This document shows positions 1 through 6,179 of a DNA stretch of 8,695 nucleotides, piece after piece. The number at the start of each line of letters is the position of its first letter. The stretch's first letter is position 1. The translations under genes were made by a program, and so were the position numbers. A model generated the notes under the pieces. It saw nothing but the letters and a program-made list of their open reading frames with translations, ran no database searches and was not told the DNA's origin. The stretch is from NCBI GenBank assembly GCA_035690065.1, contig DASSKW010000052.1, positions 1 through 8,695 of the forward strand. Direction: 5' to 3'. Source of the DNA: DASSKW01 sp035690065 (GTDB lineage Bacteria; Pseudomonadota; Gammaproteobacteria; Natronospirales; REEB76).

Positions 1-474
1 CTGGTCGGACTGGTGCGTGAACTGCCAGCGCTCACCATCTTCAACATCGACGCGATCATGCAGCAAGTTCGGCATCTGATGGATCAGGCTTCGCTCGCAG
101 TGGAATACGTGTTCCTGTTCACACTCGGCGCGGGCATCGTCGTATTGCTGGCAGCAGTACAGGCAACCCGCGACGAACGCCGTTTTGAAGCGGCTGTACT
201 GCGCGCACTGGGTGCATCGCGGCGACTGCTCCGCACAGCCACCGCTGCCGAATACGCCGCACTCGGATTCGCGGCGGGTCTGCTCGGCGCGCTCGCCGCC
301 AGCGGGGTCGCCTGGCTACTGGCGGACCGGATCTTCAACCTGCCTTATCACGGCGACTGGCGCATCTGGGTGTTCGGTATCGCTGCCGGCACTTTGATCG
401 TCTCGGTCAGCGGTGTGCTGGCGACACGCAAGGTATTGAATACGCCGCCGGTGGAGACGCTGCGCGAGACCTGA
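1..474 (+). CDS. FtsX-like ABC transporter permease, C-terminal part (5' end outside window)
   Basis: The frame is open from the first base and ends at TGA 472-474, giving the last 157 residues of a larger membrane protein. Three hydrophobic segments are visible, at about residues 34-54, 83-108 and 121-141. They match the last three membrane helices of the FtsX/MacB permease fold. Between the first two lies a basic cytoplasmic stretch (ATRDERRFEAAVLRALGASR), the family hallmark that couples to the ATPase. The tail TPPVETLRET is the usual C-terminal ending. In the YbbP branch, such permeases pair with a YbbA-type ATPase and are predicted to move lipids or lipoproteins across the envelope. The ATPase and the periplasmic part would lie to the left. 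The substrate cannot be told from this fragment. The family call is firm; the YbbP subgroup is inference. Confidence 0.88.
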   Translation: MVGLVRELPALTIFNIDAIMQQVRHLMDQASLAVEYVFLFTLGAGIVVLLAAVQATRDERRFEAAVLRALGASRRLLRTATAAEYAALGFAAGLLGALAASGVAWLLADRIFNLPYHGDWRIWVFGIAAGTLIVSVSGVLATRKVLNTPPVETLRET

Positions 475-483
475 CCTTATCCG

Positions 484-505
484 GAGTTACGGTCCCGACC
501 AACTC
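484..505 (+). terminator. Possible weak stem-loop after the permease gene
   Basis: Ten bases after the permease stop, GAGTT (484-488) pairs with AACTC (501-505), and GGT (491-493) pairs with ACC (498-500). This makes an 8-bp stem with a 2-base bulge and a CCCG loop. No T-run follows, so intrinsic termination is doubtful. A second small dyad, TTGAC-GCA-GTCAA, lies at 528-540 in the same convergent gap of about 90 bp. Confidence 0.25.
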
Positions 506-565
506 AGTCATGGGTTTGATGGCGAACTTGACGCAGTCAAACGATCCACCAGTGTCGGCCAGCAT

Positions 566-1093
566 TCAAAGCGACATCAGTTTGGCAATATCTGTCGCCG
601 CAAAACGTTCGTTGGGTTTGCCCATGGTCGCAGCACAGATATCGCGACCGCGCGCAAGTTTCCGGTATTTGGAAGGAAACTGCTCAAGATCCATTATCCG
701 GCTGCTATCCGTATAGCTGGGTACGCCTTTGTCGTCTACTGCAAAATCCAGTTCACCGCCGTAATTGAAGCAATCAGCCTGGACATCAAAATATCCGTTG
801 GACGCCATGACGTCCAGCGACACGTTCGGATTGGGGCTATAGCTATAAATGAAATAGCGGCCAGGTGGCAAAGATGCCATGAGATAGCCGATGGCGCCGT
901 GATCCGGATGTTCGACCCGGGCTTTGATTAATTCACCGGTTTTCTCACTCTTGAATACGATCTGTGTATCAAAATAAATATTCGTCGAAGCCACATAAAG
1001 TCCATATTCTGCAGGGGCCTCAATGAATGCTCCTTGTGGCGACGCGCAAGCACTCAGTAACAGCGCTGGCACTATGAACAACATCTTCTTCAT
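566..1093 (-). CDS. Small lipoprotein of unknown function
   Basis: This encodes 175 residues starting MKKMLFIVPALLLSAC. The n-region, hydrophobic core and lipobox L13-S14-A15-C16 are those of a lipoprotein cleaved by signal peptidase II, with lipid on Cys16. Residue +2 is alanine, which favours outer-membrane sorting. The ATG at 1093 is chosen because GGGAG lies seven bases upstream; an upstream in-frame ATG at 1123 would add ten residues that spoil the signal peptide. The mature part is polar and predicted beta-rich, with a segment LPPGRYFIYSYSPNPNVSLD that resembles the 'LPPGxY' turn seen in DUF2846-like envelope lipoproteins, and two further cysteines (in ADCFN and DICAA). I do not recognise a family with confidence. 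It is convergent with the permease gene and probably has its own promoter in the 177-bp gap upstream. Confidence 0.8.
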   Translation of the reverse strand: MKKMLFIVPALLLSACASPQGAFIEAPAEYGLYVASTNIYFDTQIVFKSEKTGELIKARVEHPDHGAIGYLMASLPPGRYFIYSYSPNPNVSLDVMASNGYFDVQADCFNYGGELDFAVDDKGVPSYTDSSRIMDLEQFPSKYRKLARGRDICAATMGKPNERFAATDIAKLMSL

Positions 1094-1100
1094 CAGGTAT

Positions 1101-1105
1101 CTCCC
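1101..1105 (-). promoter_or_regulatory. Ribosome binding site of the lipoprotein gene
   Basis: The minus strand reads GGGAG with a seven-base spacer before the ATG at 1093. This fixes the start of the lipoprotein at MKKMLF rather than at the longer reading from 1123. Confidence 0.7.
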
Positions 1106-1243
1106 AAGGTCGAAGCCTTTCATATTTAAATCCGGGATCTCTGCCAGCGACCGATGCCTCGATACCCGCCGGCCAACTACTGTTAGTATAGTACTTCTGC
1201 TGCTGGATCATGTAACCACCCGGTTTCAGGCAGGTTGGGAGCT

Positions 1244-1257
1244 GAAAGCCGGCTTTC
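1244..1257. repeat. Perfect 14-bp palindrome
   Basis: GAAAGCCGGCTTTC is self-complementary with no spacer and sits 14 bases past the hprA stop codon. It could bind a dimeric regulator or fold into a small hairpin (five pairs around CCGG). No T-run follows, so it is not a standard terminator. Confidence 0.45.
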
Positions 1258-1270
1258 GTCACAAATACAG

Positions 1271-2233
1271 TTAGATTAGTCGATTGCGTATCTCACCCTG
1301 CCTGAACGCTTCAATATTGGCCGCTATCTCGATGATCACCCGCTGCCGCGCATCGCGCGTGGCCCATGCGATGTGTGGCGTCACGATGAGATTGGGGATA
1401 CCCGGTTCCAGTAACGGATTACCGTGCACAGGCGGTTCTTCCGACAGCACGTCGATGCCTGCGCCGCCGAGTTTGCCGGCCCTGAGCGCATCCGCCAACG
1501 CCTGTTCCTCGACGATACCACCGCGTGCGCAATTGACGATCACTGCATCGGGTCTCATCAGTGCGAGTTGTTCACGCCCGATCAGTCCGCGCGTCTCCGG
1601 TAACAACGGGACGTGGATGCTGAGTACATCGACCTGCGGCAACAATACCGCTAGCGGCACACGCCCGGGCCGGGCATCTGCGGCATCGCGCGCCGCGATC
1701 AGCACACGCATACCGAAGGCTTCCCCGAGCTTCGTCACCGCTTTGCCGGTATCACCGTATCCCAATATCCCAAGGGTCTTGCCGGCCAGCTCTCGGATCG
1801 GATGATCCAGCAGCGTGAACTGTGGCGCACGACGCCACGCGCCCTGCGCGAGTAGCGCCGTATATTCGGGCAGGTGCTGGGTTACGGACAGCAATAACGC
1901 AAACACGTGCTGGGCCACAGACAAGGTGGAATATGCCGGTACGTTGCAGACTGCGATGCCGTGCGTGCGTGCGGCAGCCAGATCCACATTGTTGACGCCA
2001 GTGGCGGCGATGCAGACCAGCCTGACACCTGCGGACGCAGCCGTCGCCAGTGCTGCCGCATCCAGCTTCACCTTGTTGGTCAGGATGACTTCGGCGCCGG
2101 CCAGACGCGTGCGCAAATCGGCACTCGCTGTACTACCGAAGATGCTCAGTTCCGTCAGTACCTCGCGCAAGGGCGCCAGCTCCACGTCATCGTGGAAACT
2201 GACGGTATCGAGATCAAGAAAGACGCCATCCAT
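1271..2233 (-). CDS. hprA: D-2-hydroxyacid dehydrogenase, glycerate dehydrogenase / hydroxypyruvate reductase type
   Basis: The protein has 320 residues, full length for the family. The Rossmann nucleotide-binding glycine motif is GYGDTG at 158-163. The catalytic triad is visible: Arg237 (NCARGG), Glu266 (SEEPP) and His287 (TPHIAW). These enzymes reduce 2-keto acids to D-2-hydroxy acids; in this subgroup the likely reaction is hydroxypyruvate or glyoxylate to D-glycerate or glycolate in the cytoplasm. The end of the second Rossmann strand reads IAARD, with Arg182 and no acidic residue in the NAD-selecting position. This suggests that NADPH may be accepted (inference). The ATG at 2233 is the natural start, with only a weak purine-rich GGTGGG seven bases upstream. 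It is divergent from the uracil-DNA glycosylase gene across 46 bp. The dehydrogenase fold is certain; the exact substrate is inferred. Confidence 0.9.
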   Translation of the reverse strand: MDGVFLDLDTVSFHDDVELAPLREVLTELSIFGSTASADLRTRLAGAEVILTNKVKLDAAALATAASAGVRLVCIAATGVNNVDLAAARTHGIAVCNVPAYSTLSVAQHVFALLLSVTQHLPEYTALLAQGAWRRAPQFTLLDHPIRELAGKTLGILGYGDTGKAVTKLGEAFGMRVLIAARDAADARPGRVPLAVLLPQVDVLSIHVPLLPETRGLIGREQLALMRPDAVIVNCARGGIVEEQALADALRAGKLGGAGIDVLSEEPPVHGNPLLEPGIPNLIVTPHIAWATRDARQRVIIEIAANIEAFRQGEIRNRLI

Positions 2234-2279
2234 TATTCAGCCCACCCATTCACCATGGCCAGGGTGGATAATATACGTC
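2234..2279. promoter_or_regulatory. Compact divergent promoter region (hprA / uracil-DNA glycosylase)
   Basis: Only 46 bp separate two divergent starts. The AT-rich core GATAATATAC at 2267-2276 offers a -10-like hexamer in both directions: GATAAT on the plus strand and TATTAT on the minus strand. On the plus strand, transcription from this -10 would begin at or within a few bases of the ATG at 2280, giving a leaderless or nearly leaderless glycosylase mRNA. No convincing -35 element is seen for either gene. Confidence 0.35.
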
Positions 2280-2882
2280 ATGCCACACTCTGATTCTCTC
2301 GAACGCCTGCTACGCGAGATTCGCGCCTGCCGTGCGTGCGAGGGCAAGATTCCAGAGCCGCGCCCGATCCTGAGCGCACACCAGAGCGCACGCGTGCTGA
2401 TCGTGGGACAAGCCCCCGGGCGCAAGGTGCACGAGACCGGCATCCCCTGGAACGATGCATCCGGCGAACGTCTGCGTGAATGGCTGGGCGTGGGACCTGA
2501 AACGTTTCATGATGCACGCCGATTCGCAATCGTACCGATGGGATTCTGCTATCCCGGCAAAGGCCCTTCCGGCGATCTGCCGCCACGCCGGGAATGCGCG
2601 CAACTCTGGCTCGAGCGTCTGCTGGGAGAATTACCGAATATCGAACTGACCTTGTTGATCGGCCAGTACGCACAGGCCCATTACCTCGGCACTGCGCGCA
2701 AGGCGACGCTCACCGAGACAGTACGCAGCTGGCGTGAATACTGGCCGCGATATCTGCCATTGCCACACCCTTCTCCACGCAACATCGGCTGGTTCAGGCA
2801 TAACGCCTGGTTTGCGGCACAGGTCATCCCCGCCTTGCAGCGCCATCCGGCGCTGCAAGCCATCAAAAAGGTGTCTCACTGA
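2280..2882 (+). CDS. Uracil-DNA glycosylase superfamily protein with four Fe-S-type cysteines
   Basis: The protein has 200 residues of the uracil-DNA glycosylase fold. Motif 1 is GQAPGRKVHETGIPWNDASG (44-62) and motif 2 is LPHPSPRN (161-168), with the loop histidine and HPSP as in UDG enzymes. Cys17, Cys20, Cys90 and Cys106 have the C-x2-C ... C-x15-C spacing that binds a 4Fe-4S cluster in family-4 UDGs. The likely role is base excision of deaminated bases. Deviations from family 4: GEAPG is GQAPG, the usual aromatic in GxPF is Trp57, and the uracil-reading Asn before the third cysteine is missing (PMGFC). Substrate range is therefore open. The ATG at 2280 is chosen because the long upstream reading is antisense to hprA. 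A Shine-Dalgarno sequence is weak (AGGGTGG, 12 bases away). The stop overlaps the next start, indicating coupling. Confidence 0.85.
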   Translation: MPHSDSLERLLREIRACRACEGKIPEPRPILSAHQSARVLIVGQAPGRKVHETGIPWNDASGERLREWLGVGPETFHDARRFAIVPMGFCYPGKGPSGDLPPRRECAQLWLERLLGELPNIELTLLIGQYAQAHYLGTARKATLTETVRSWREYWPRYLPLPHPSPRNIGWFRHNAWFAAQVIPALQRHPALQAIKKVSH

Positions 2883-3505
2883 TGTACACGCCAGATGCAT
2901 TCAGAGTGGCTGAGCTGCCGCGCCTGCACGAGCTCATGCGACGCTACCCCTTCGCGCTATTGCTGACGGAGCACGACGGCAGTATCGAGGCCACGCACCT
3001 GCCTTTCATGGTGGATACAGAACAGGGCCCGCATGGCACGCTGCTAGCGCACATGGCCCGTGCCAATCCGCACTGGAGACTCTTCGATGGTACGCGTCAC
3101 GCCAGCGTGATCTTCACCGGTGCCCATGCCTACATATCGCCATCATGGTATGAGAGTTCGATCACCGTACCGACCTGGAATTACGCCGTGGTGCATGCGC
3201 ATGGCCGGCCGATGATCATGGAAGACCAGACGCGCGTCCGCGCCATGCTGGAACGGCTGGTGACAGAACATGAAGCCTATGTGGACCCACCCTGGAGCAT
3301 GGCGCAAGCGGGTGGATACGTAGACCAGCAATTGGACTATATCGTGGGATTCGAGATCGGGATCGAACATCTCGAAGGCAAGTTCAAGCTCAACCAGAAC
3401 CGCTCGCGTACCGATCAGGAAGGTGTGATAGGGGCGCTAAGTGGTTCCGATGATCCATTGAAACGCGAAGTCGCCGAACTGATGCAGGCGCAGCTCAAGA
3501 AATAG
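2882..3505 (+). CDS. paiB: PaiB-family FMN-binding protein
   Basis: The protein has 207 residues, typical for the PaiB/FMN-binding split-barrel family. The start MYTPDAFRV, the internal PTWNYAVVHAHG and the tail segment EGKFKLNQNRS are the family's most conserved blocks. In Bacillus subtilis PaiB was named a negative regulator of sporulation and protease genes; in proteobacteria the molecular job is not settled, and an FMN-dependent redox or binding role is plausible. No DNA-binding domain is evident. It starts at ATG 2882-2884 within the TGA of the glycosylase gene, with an AAAAGG purine tract about ten bases upstream, so the two are translated from one message. A link to DNA repair is suggested only by position. 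Family assignment is firm, function inferred. Confidence 0.88.
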   Translation: MYTPDAFRVAELPRLHELMRRYPFALLLTEHDGSIEATHLPFMVDTEQGPHGTLLAHMARANPHWRLFDGTRHASVIFTGAHAYISPSWYESSITVPTWNYAVVHAHGRPMIMEDQTRVRAMLERLVTEHEAYVDPPWSMAQAGGYVDQQLDYIVGFEIGIEHLEGKFKLNQNRSRTDQEGVIGALSGSDDPLKREVAELMQAQLKK

Positions 3506-3513
3506 GGATCACC

Positions 3514-3528
3514 GACAGGAGAGCTGTC
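3514..3528. terminator. Possible small stem-loop between convergent genes
   Basis: GACAG (3514-3518) and CTGTC (3524-3528) form a five-pair stem around GAGAG, in the 43-bp gap where paiB and ogt converge. It could serve both strands, but it is short and has no T-tract on either side. Confidence 0.25.
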
Positions 3529-3548
3529 CCCGGGAACGAACAGTTGCA

Positions 3549-4031
3549 TCAAAACAGCGTGCGTTCGCTACTTTCCAGTTCCAGTAACTTGCGTTTGATC
3601 GGCAGGCCGCCGCCGAAGCCGGTCAGCGACCCATTCGCACCGATCACACGATGGCAGGGGATGATCACCGGAATCGGATTTTGACCGTTCGCCGCACCGA
3701 CTGCACGGGAAGCGGTGGGTTTGCGGATGCGCCGCGCCAGTTCGCCGTAGGACCAGGTCTCGCCGTACGGGATACTCTGTAACGCGCGCCAGACTTTCAT
3801 CTGGAAATCGGTACCTTCCGGCGCCAGCGGCAGATCGAACTTCTGCAGCTTGCCGCTGAAATACGCCTGCAACTGACGCACTGCTTCCCGGAACGGCCGT
3901 GCGTCTGCTTGCCAGTCTCGTTCAGGCCGGATAGGTCGTGGGCCGCCCTGAAAATACACAGCCTGCAAGGCTTGCTCATCTCCAGCCAGTAACAGATCGC
4001 CGATCGGGCTTTGCATGACGTGGTAATACAT
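3549..4031 (-). CDS. ogt: Methylated-DNA--protein-cysteine methyltransferase
   Basis: The protein has 160 residues, normal for a free-standing Ogt/MGMT. The acceptor motif IPCHRVIG carries Cys126, which irreversibly takes methyl or small alkyl groups from O6-alkylguanine and O4-alkylthymine. The segment SRAVGAANGQNP holds the arginine finger (Arg109) and the DNA-binding helix. The N-terminal ribonuclease-like domain covers about residues 1-75. ATG 4031 is chosen because AGGAGAG lies just upstream; a TTG at 4049 would include that Shine-Dalgarno sequence within the gene. It sits 43 bp after the ada-alkA fusion on the same strand, with no terminator between, so the two probably share a message and are induced together by alkylation. 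This supplies the O6-methylguanine domain that the fusion protein lacks. Confidence 0.94.
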   Translation of the reverse strand: MYYHVMQSPIGDLLLAGDEQALQAVYFQGGPRPIRPERDWQADARPFREAVRQLQAYFSGKLQKFDLPLAPEGTDFQMKVWRALQSIPYGETWSYGELARRIRKPTASRAVGAANGQNPIPVIIPCHRVIGANGSLTGFGGGLPIKRKLLELESSERTLF

Positions 4032-4035
4032 GAAT

Positions 4036-4042
4036 CTCTCCT
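4036..4042 (-). promoter_or_regulatory. Ribosome binding site of ogt
   Basis: AGGAGAG on the minus strand, four bases before the ATG at 4031 (six when counted from the AGGAG core). It decides the short start of ogt. Confidence 0.8.
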
Positions 4043-4074
4043 GTTCCAAACTTTATCGTTTCAATCACCGTGCA

Positions 4075-5529
4075 CTATGCGGCGCGCCACAGATGCATGA
4101 CTACATACGCGCGCCACGGTCGCCAGGCTTCCGAACGTTTGCGCAAGACTGCCGTGGTCAATGCTGCACCGTTGCCTGCCATGCGCCGCAGGATCAGATC
4201 TTCGGCTGGAAACGCGTCAGGGTCTCCCAGTCCGCGCAGGGCGATGTATTCCACTGTCCAGGGTCCAATTCCGGGTATCGCAAGCAGCCTGTCGCGCAAT
4301 TCGTCCGCCGTGTTTCCGGCATCAAAGCGGATCGCTCCGTCACAAACTGCTTTCGCAAGCGCCTTGATGGTCGCCGCACGTGACCGGGTCAAGCCGATTG
4401 TGGTCAGATCTGCGGTCGCCAGCTGTGCGGGTTCGGGAAACAGGTGCGTCAGACCTTCAGTCGCCGATATCGGGCTGCCGTACGCCACCACCAGACGTGC
4501 GGCGAACGTGCGCGCTGCCGCCACGCTGATCTGCTGACCCAGCACTGCACGCACCGCGATCTCGAACGGATCCCATGCCCCAGGAATCCGCAATCCGGGG
4601 CGGGCGCGCAGCAGTGGTGCGAGCAATACATCGCCGCGCAAGGCTGCTCGCACTTCCGCCGGGTCTGCGCTGAGATCGAACATCTGCCGCACCCGCGATA
4701 CGACGCTGAACAATACCGAAGGCTCAAGTCCATGCACGCTCAATTCAAGTCCATCGCCAGTCCTGGCCTGACGGATCTCAAACCAGCCACTGACCTCGTT
4801 GACACGGATGCTGCGTGCATAGGTCCTGGCAGTGACTCGTTCCACGCCGGGCATCGCACGCGCTGCCAGAAACGCGTGCAACGATCTCCAGTCATACGGC
4901 GGACGATAGGCAAGTCGCAGGTCCAACCCATCGCTACTCGAACCCGCTGTGTCGCGACGTTCACGGCGTAGTTCACGCGGTGCACGCCCGTAGGTATTCT
5001 GGAACGCCGCATTGAAGCGCCGCAGACTGCCGAACCCGCTCGCCAGCGCGATGCTGGTCATCGGTAATGCGGTATCGTCAATCAGCCGTTTGGCGAAATG
5101 CAGGCGCCGGGTCTGTGCCACCACGATCGGCGATGCACCCACGTGTTGTACGAACAGCCGATGCAGGTGCCGCGTGCCCACTCCCAGCCGTGTCGCCAGC
5201 TCTTCCACGCTGCTGCTATCCAGCGCGCCTTCGTGGATGAGTTGCAGCGCGCGTCGCACCGTCACCGAGGTCCCGACCCAGGCCGGGGTTCCCGGCGCCG
5301 CTTCCGGCCGGCAACGCAGGCACGGTCGCAGCCCGGCTTCCGCGGCGGCGGCAGCGGTCGGGAAATAGCGGATGTTGGATAGCCTGGGCGACGGCGCGGG
5401 ACAGATGGGGCGGCAATAGATGCCTGTAGTCAGCACCCCGATGAAAAAGCGCCCATCGAAGCGTGGGTCGCGGGCCAGCCGCGCACGATCACAGACAGCG
5501 GGAGTGAGTTGGAATGGCAGGGCGTCCAT
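4075..5529 (-). CDS. Ada-AlkA fusion: methylphosphotriester sensor, AraC-type regulator and 3-methyladenine glycosylase II
   Basis: The protein has 484 residues in three parts. Residues about 8-80 are the Ada zinc domain: Cys39, Cys43, Cys70 and Cys73 (YCRPICPAP ... RPCLRCRPE) have the spacing of E. coli Ada Cys38/42/69/72, where the first accepts a methyl from DNA phosphotriesters and converts the protein into an activator. Residues about 90-190 are an AraC-type double helix-turn-helix (ELATRLGVGTRHLHRLF; IALASGFGSLRRFNAAF). Residues about 205-484 are AlkA: helix-hairpin-helix IPGIGPWTVEYIALR, then the catalytic Asp444 in DAFPAEDL. It flips out and excises 3-methyladenine and related lesions. 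The C-terminal Ogt domain of enteric Ada is absent and encoded next door. ATG 5529 (preceded by GGCGG) is preferred to GTG 5538; both are possible. It probably activates its own operon. Confidence 0.93.
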   Translation of the reverse strand: MDALPFQLTPAVCDRARLARDPRFDGRFFIGVLTTGIYCRPICPAPSPRLSNIRYFPTAAAAAEAGLRPCLRCRPEAAPGTPAWVGTSVTVRRALQLIHEGALDSSSVEELATRLGVGTRHLHRLFVQHVGASPIVVAQTRRLHFAKRLIDDTALPMTSIALASGFGSLRRFNAAFQNTYGRAPRELRRERRDTAGSSSDGLDLRLAYRPPYDWRSLHAFLAARAMPGVERVTARTYARSIRVNEVSGWFEIRQARTGDGLELSVHGLEPSVLFSVVSRVRQMFDLSADPAEVRAALRGDVLLAPLLRARPGLRIPGAWDPFEIAVRAVLGQQISVAAARTFAARLVVAYGSPISATEGLTHLFPEPAQLATADLTTIGLTRSRAATIKALAKAVCDGAIRFDAGNTADELRDRLLAIPGIGPWTVEYIALRGLGDPDAFPAEDLILRRMAGNGAALTTAVLRKRSEAWRPWRAYVVMHLWRAA

Positions 5530-5536
5530 GGCCGCC

Positions 5537-5569
5537 ACTATACGCCCGCGACGGTCAGAAACTGGCCGT
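5537..5569 (-). promoter_or_regulatory. Candidate promoter/operator of the ada-alkA-ogt operon
   Basis: ACGGTCAG (5551-5558) and CTGGCCGT (5562-5569) form an inverted repeat with three bases between and seven of eight pairs matching. It starts 22 bp upstream of the ATG. A minus-strand TATAGT at 5542-5537 is a fair -10, which would put the dyad over the spacer and -35 region and start transcription almost at the ATG. No E. coli-type Ada box (AAAGCGCA) is seen. The repeat is a direct observation; its role as a protein-binding site is inference. Confidence 0.4.
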
Positions 5570-5610
5570 TTTCGGACCTGTGTGCAGGAACCAATCCAGA
5601 GTGATTAAAG

Positions 5611-5633
5611 ATGGGCCGGCGGAGCCGGCCCAT
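5611..5633 (-). terminator. Strong GC-rich hairpin after the PrcB-type lipoprotein gene
   Basis: ATGGGCCGGC (5611-5620) and GCCGGCCCAT (5624-5633) are perfect 10-bp arms around a three-base loop. The hairpin begins eight bases past the lipoprotein stop when read on the minus strand, and is followed there by CTTTAAT, a short U-poor tail. It is the likely end of the long minus-strand cluster, insulating ada-alkA from read-through. Confidence 0.75.
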
Positions 5634-5640
5634 GATCGCA

Positions 5641-6129
5641 TCAGATCCTGCTGGAACTGCAATCCTTGTACGATTGCTTCACATTCCAGTTGATGAACTT
5701 GCCTTTGTTATCTGGCACTGCGACAAATTCAAACGGCTGGGTCTTCATCTGAGTAGCATGACAGGTGTCGCCCGGGATTTTTACATTAATCTCGACATTG
5801 TATGCATCCGGTGTTTCATCCACCTTCACTACGCGCATGGTGAAGCCGCTGTGCGCCTTCTCGCCAAGGAACGCAGCAACGACCATGTCTTTGGTGAAAT
5901 CCACCTGCGGTAATGCCGGAACTGTAGAAAATGACGCATACGCCTTGTTCCACCAAGTCTGGAAATCCTTTACATTATGTAAATCATGGACTTCCTGGGT
6001 ATCTACACCGCTATGATCGCCAGTCGCCAACTCTCTGACATTGGAACTGCCCCCCAGGCTTGCACAACCGGCACAAATGACGGTCATGGCAATACCGATA
6101 GCGAGGTTTTTCATGATTTGCCTATCCAC
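5641..6129 (-). CDS. Lipoprotein with PrcB-like C-terminal domain
   Basis: The protein has 162 residues from GTG 6129, chosen because a perfect GGAGG lies six bases upstream (6136-6140); the alternative ATG 6114 gives 157 residues with a weaker AGG. The leader ends in the lipobox ICAGC, so Cys22 (Cys17 from the ATG) would be lipidated. After a linker, residues about 35-65 (GDHSGVDTQEVHDLHNVKDF ... WW) and 80-140 (MVVAAFLGEKAHSGFTMRVV ... TQPFEFVAVP) match the PrcB_C domain pattern: a 'GEKxxxGF' turn followed by beta strands. PrcB was named as a subunit of the Treponema PrcA-PrtP protease complex; most bacterial homologues are uncharacterised. Two cysteines (Cys123 and Cys157) could form a disulfide. 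It is the last gene before a strong terminator, 50 bp after the SIMPL gene. Confidence 0.82.
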   Translation of the reverse strand: MDRQIMKNLAIGIAMTVICAGCASLGGSSNVRELATGDHSGVDTQEVHDLHNVKDFQTWWNKAYASFSTVPALPQVDFTKDMVVAAFLGEKAHSGFTMRVVKVDETPDAYNVEINVKIPGDTCHATQMKTQPFEFVAVPDNKGKFINWNVKQSYKDCSSSRI

Positions 6130-6135
6130 AACAAG

Positions 6136-6140
6136 CCTCC
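6136..6140 (-). promoter_or_regulatory. Ribosome binding site pointing to a GTG start
   Basis: A perfect GGAGG on the minus strand stands six bases before GTG 6129 and 21 bases before ATG 6114. It favours the GTG, which adds five residues (MDRQI) before the signal peptide of the PrcB-type lipoprotein. Confidence 0.6.
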
Positions 6141-6160
6141 GAATATTTATCAAGGGATGG

Positions 6161-6166
6161 ATTGTA
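6161..6166 (-). promoter_or_regulatory. Possible -10 element for the PrcB-type lipoprotein gene
   Basis: TACAAT on the minus strand, about 32 bases before the GTG start, in the gap after the SIMPL gene. No -35 of usual spacing is visible, so an internal promoter is only possible. Confidence 0.25.
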
Positions 6167-6179
6167 CGACAGATGCACT

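Larger units (their letters stand above)
1094..1270 (-). other. Intergenic stretch with a coding-like fragment
   Basis: These 177 bases lie between the lipoprotein gene and hprA. On the minus strand a frame stays open from a TGA inside the end of hprA to a stop at 1020. Its first possible start is GTG 1262, and it overlaps the lipoprotein gene. Its first 45 or so residues (for example GGYMIQQQKYYTNSSWPAG) look more like real protein than the Arg/Ala/Pro-rich shadow frames elsewhere, and about two thirds of those codons end in G or C. There is no Shine-Dalgarno sequence before the GTG. It could be a decayed gene tail, a short unrecognised gene, or chance. A TATACT hexamer near 1185-1190 (minus strand) is a possible -10 for the lipoprotein gene, without a clear -35. 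Confidence 0.3.

Noticed and set aside
1284..1805. A 173-codon plus-strand frame
   Set aside because: It is antisense to hprA, has low-complexity Ser/Ala/Pro/Thr composition and no ribosome site. It is a shadow of GC-rich coding DNA.
1815..2279. A 155-codon N-terminal extension of the uracil-DNA glycosylase frame
   Set aside because: It runs antisense to the well-supported hprA gene, is Ser/Arg/Ala-rich without domain features, and the glycosylase domain begins exactly at ATG 2280.
4444..4971. A 175-codon plus-strand frame
   Set aside because: It is antisense to the AlkA part of the Ada-AlkA gene, and the translation is Arg/His/Cys-rich without recognisable features.
5611..5913. A 100-codon plus-strand frame starting in the hairpin
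   Set aside because: Its start lies in the terminator arm and it is antisense to the PrcB-domain lipoprotein, whose lipobox and domain are clear.
6122..6130. DnaA-box-like CTATCCACA
   Set aside because: It is a single 8-of-9 match, with no other boxes, no AT-rich unwinding region and no replication genes nearby. It is best taken as chance, within the leader of the PrcB-type gene.
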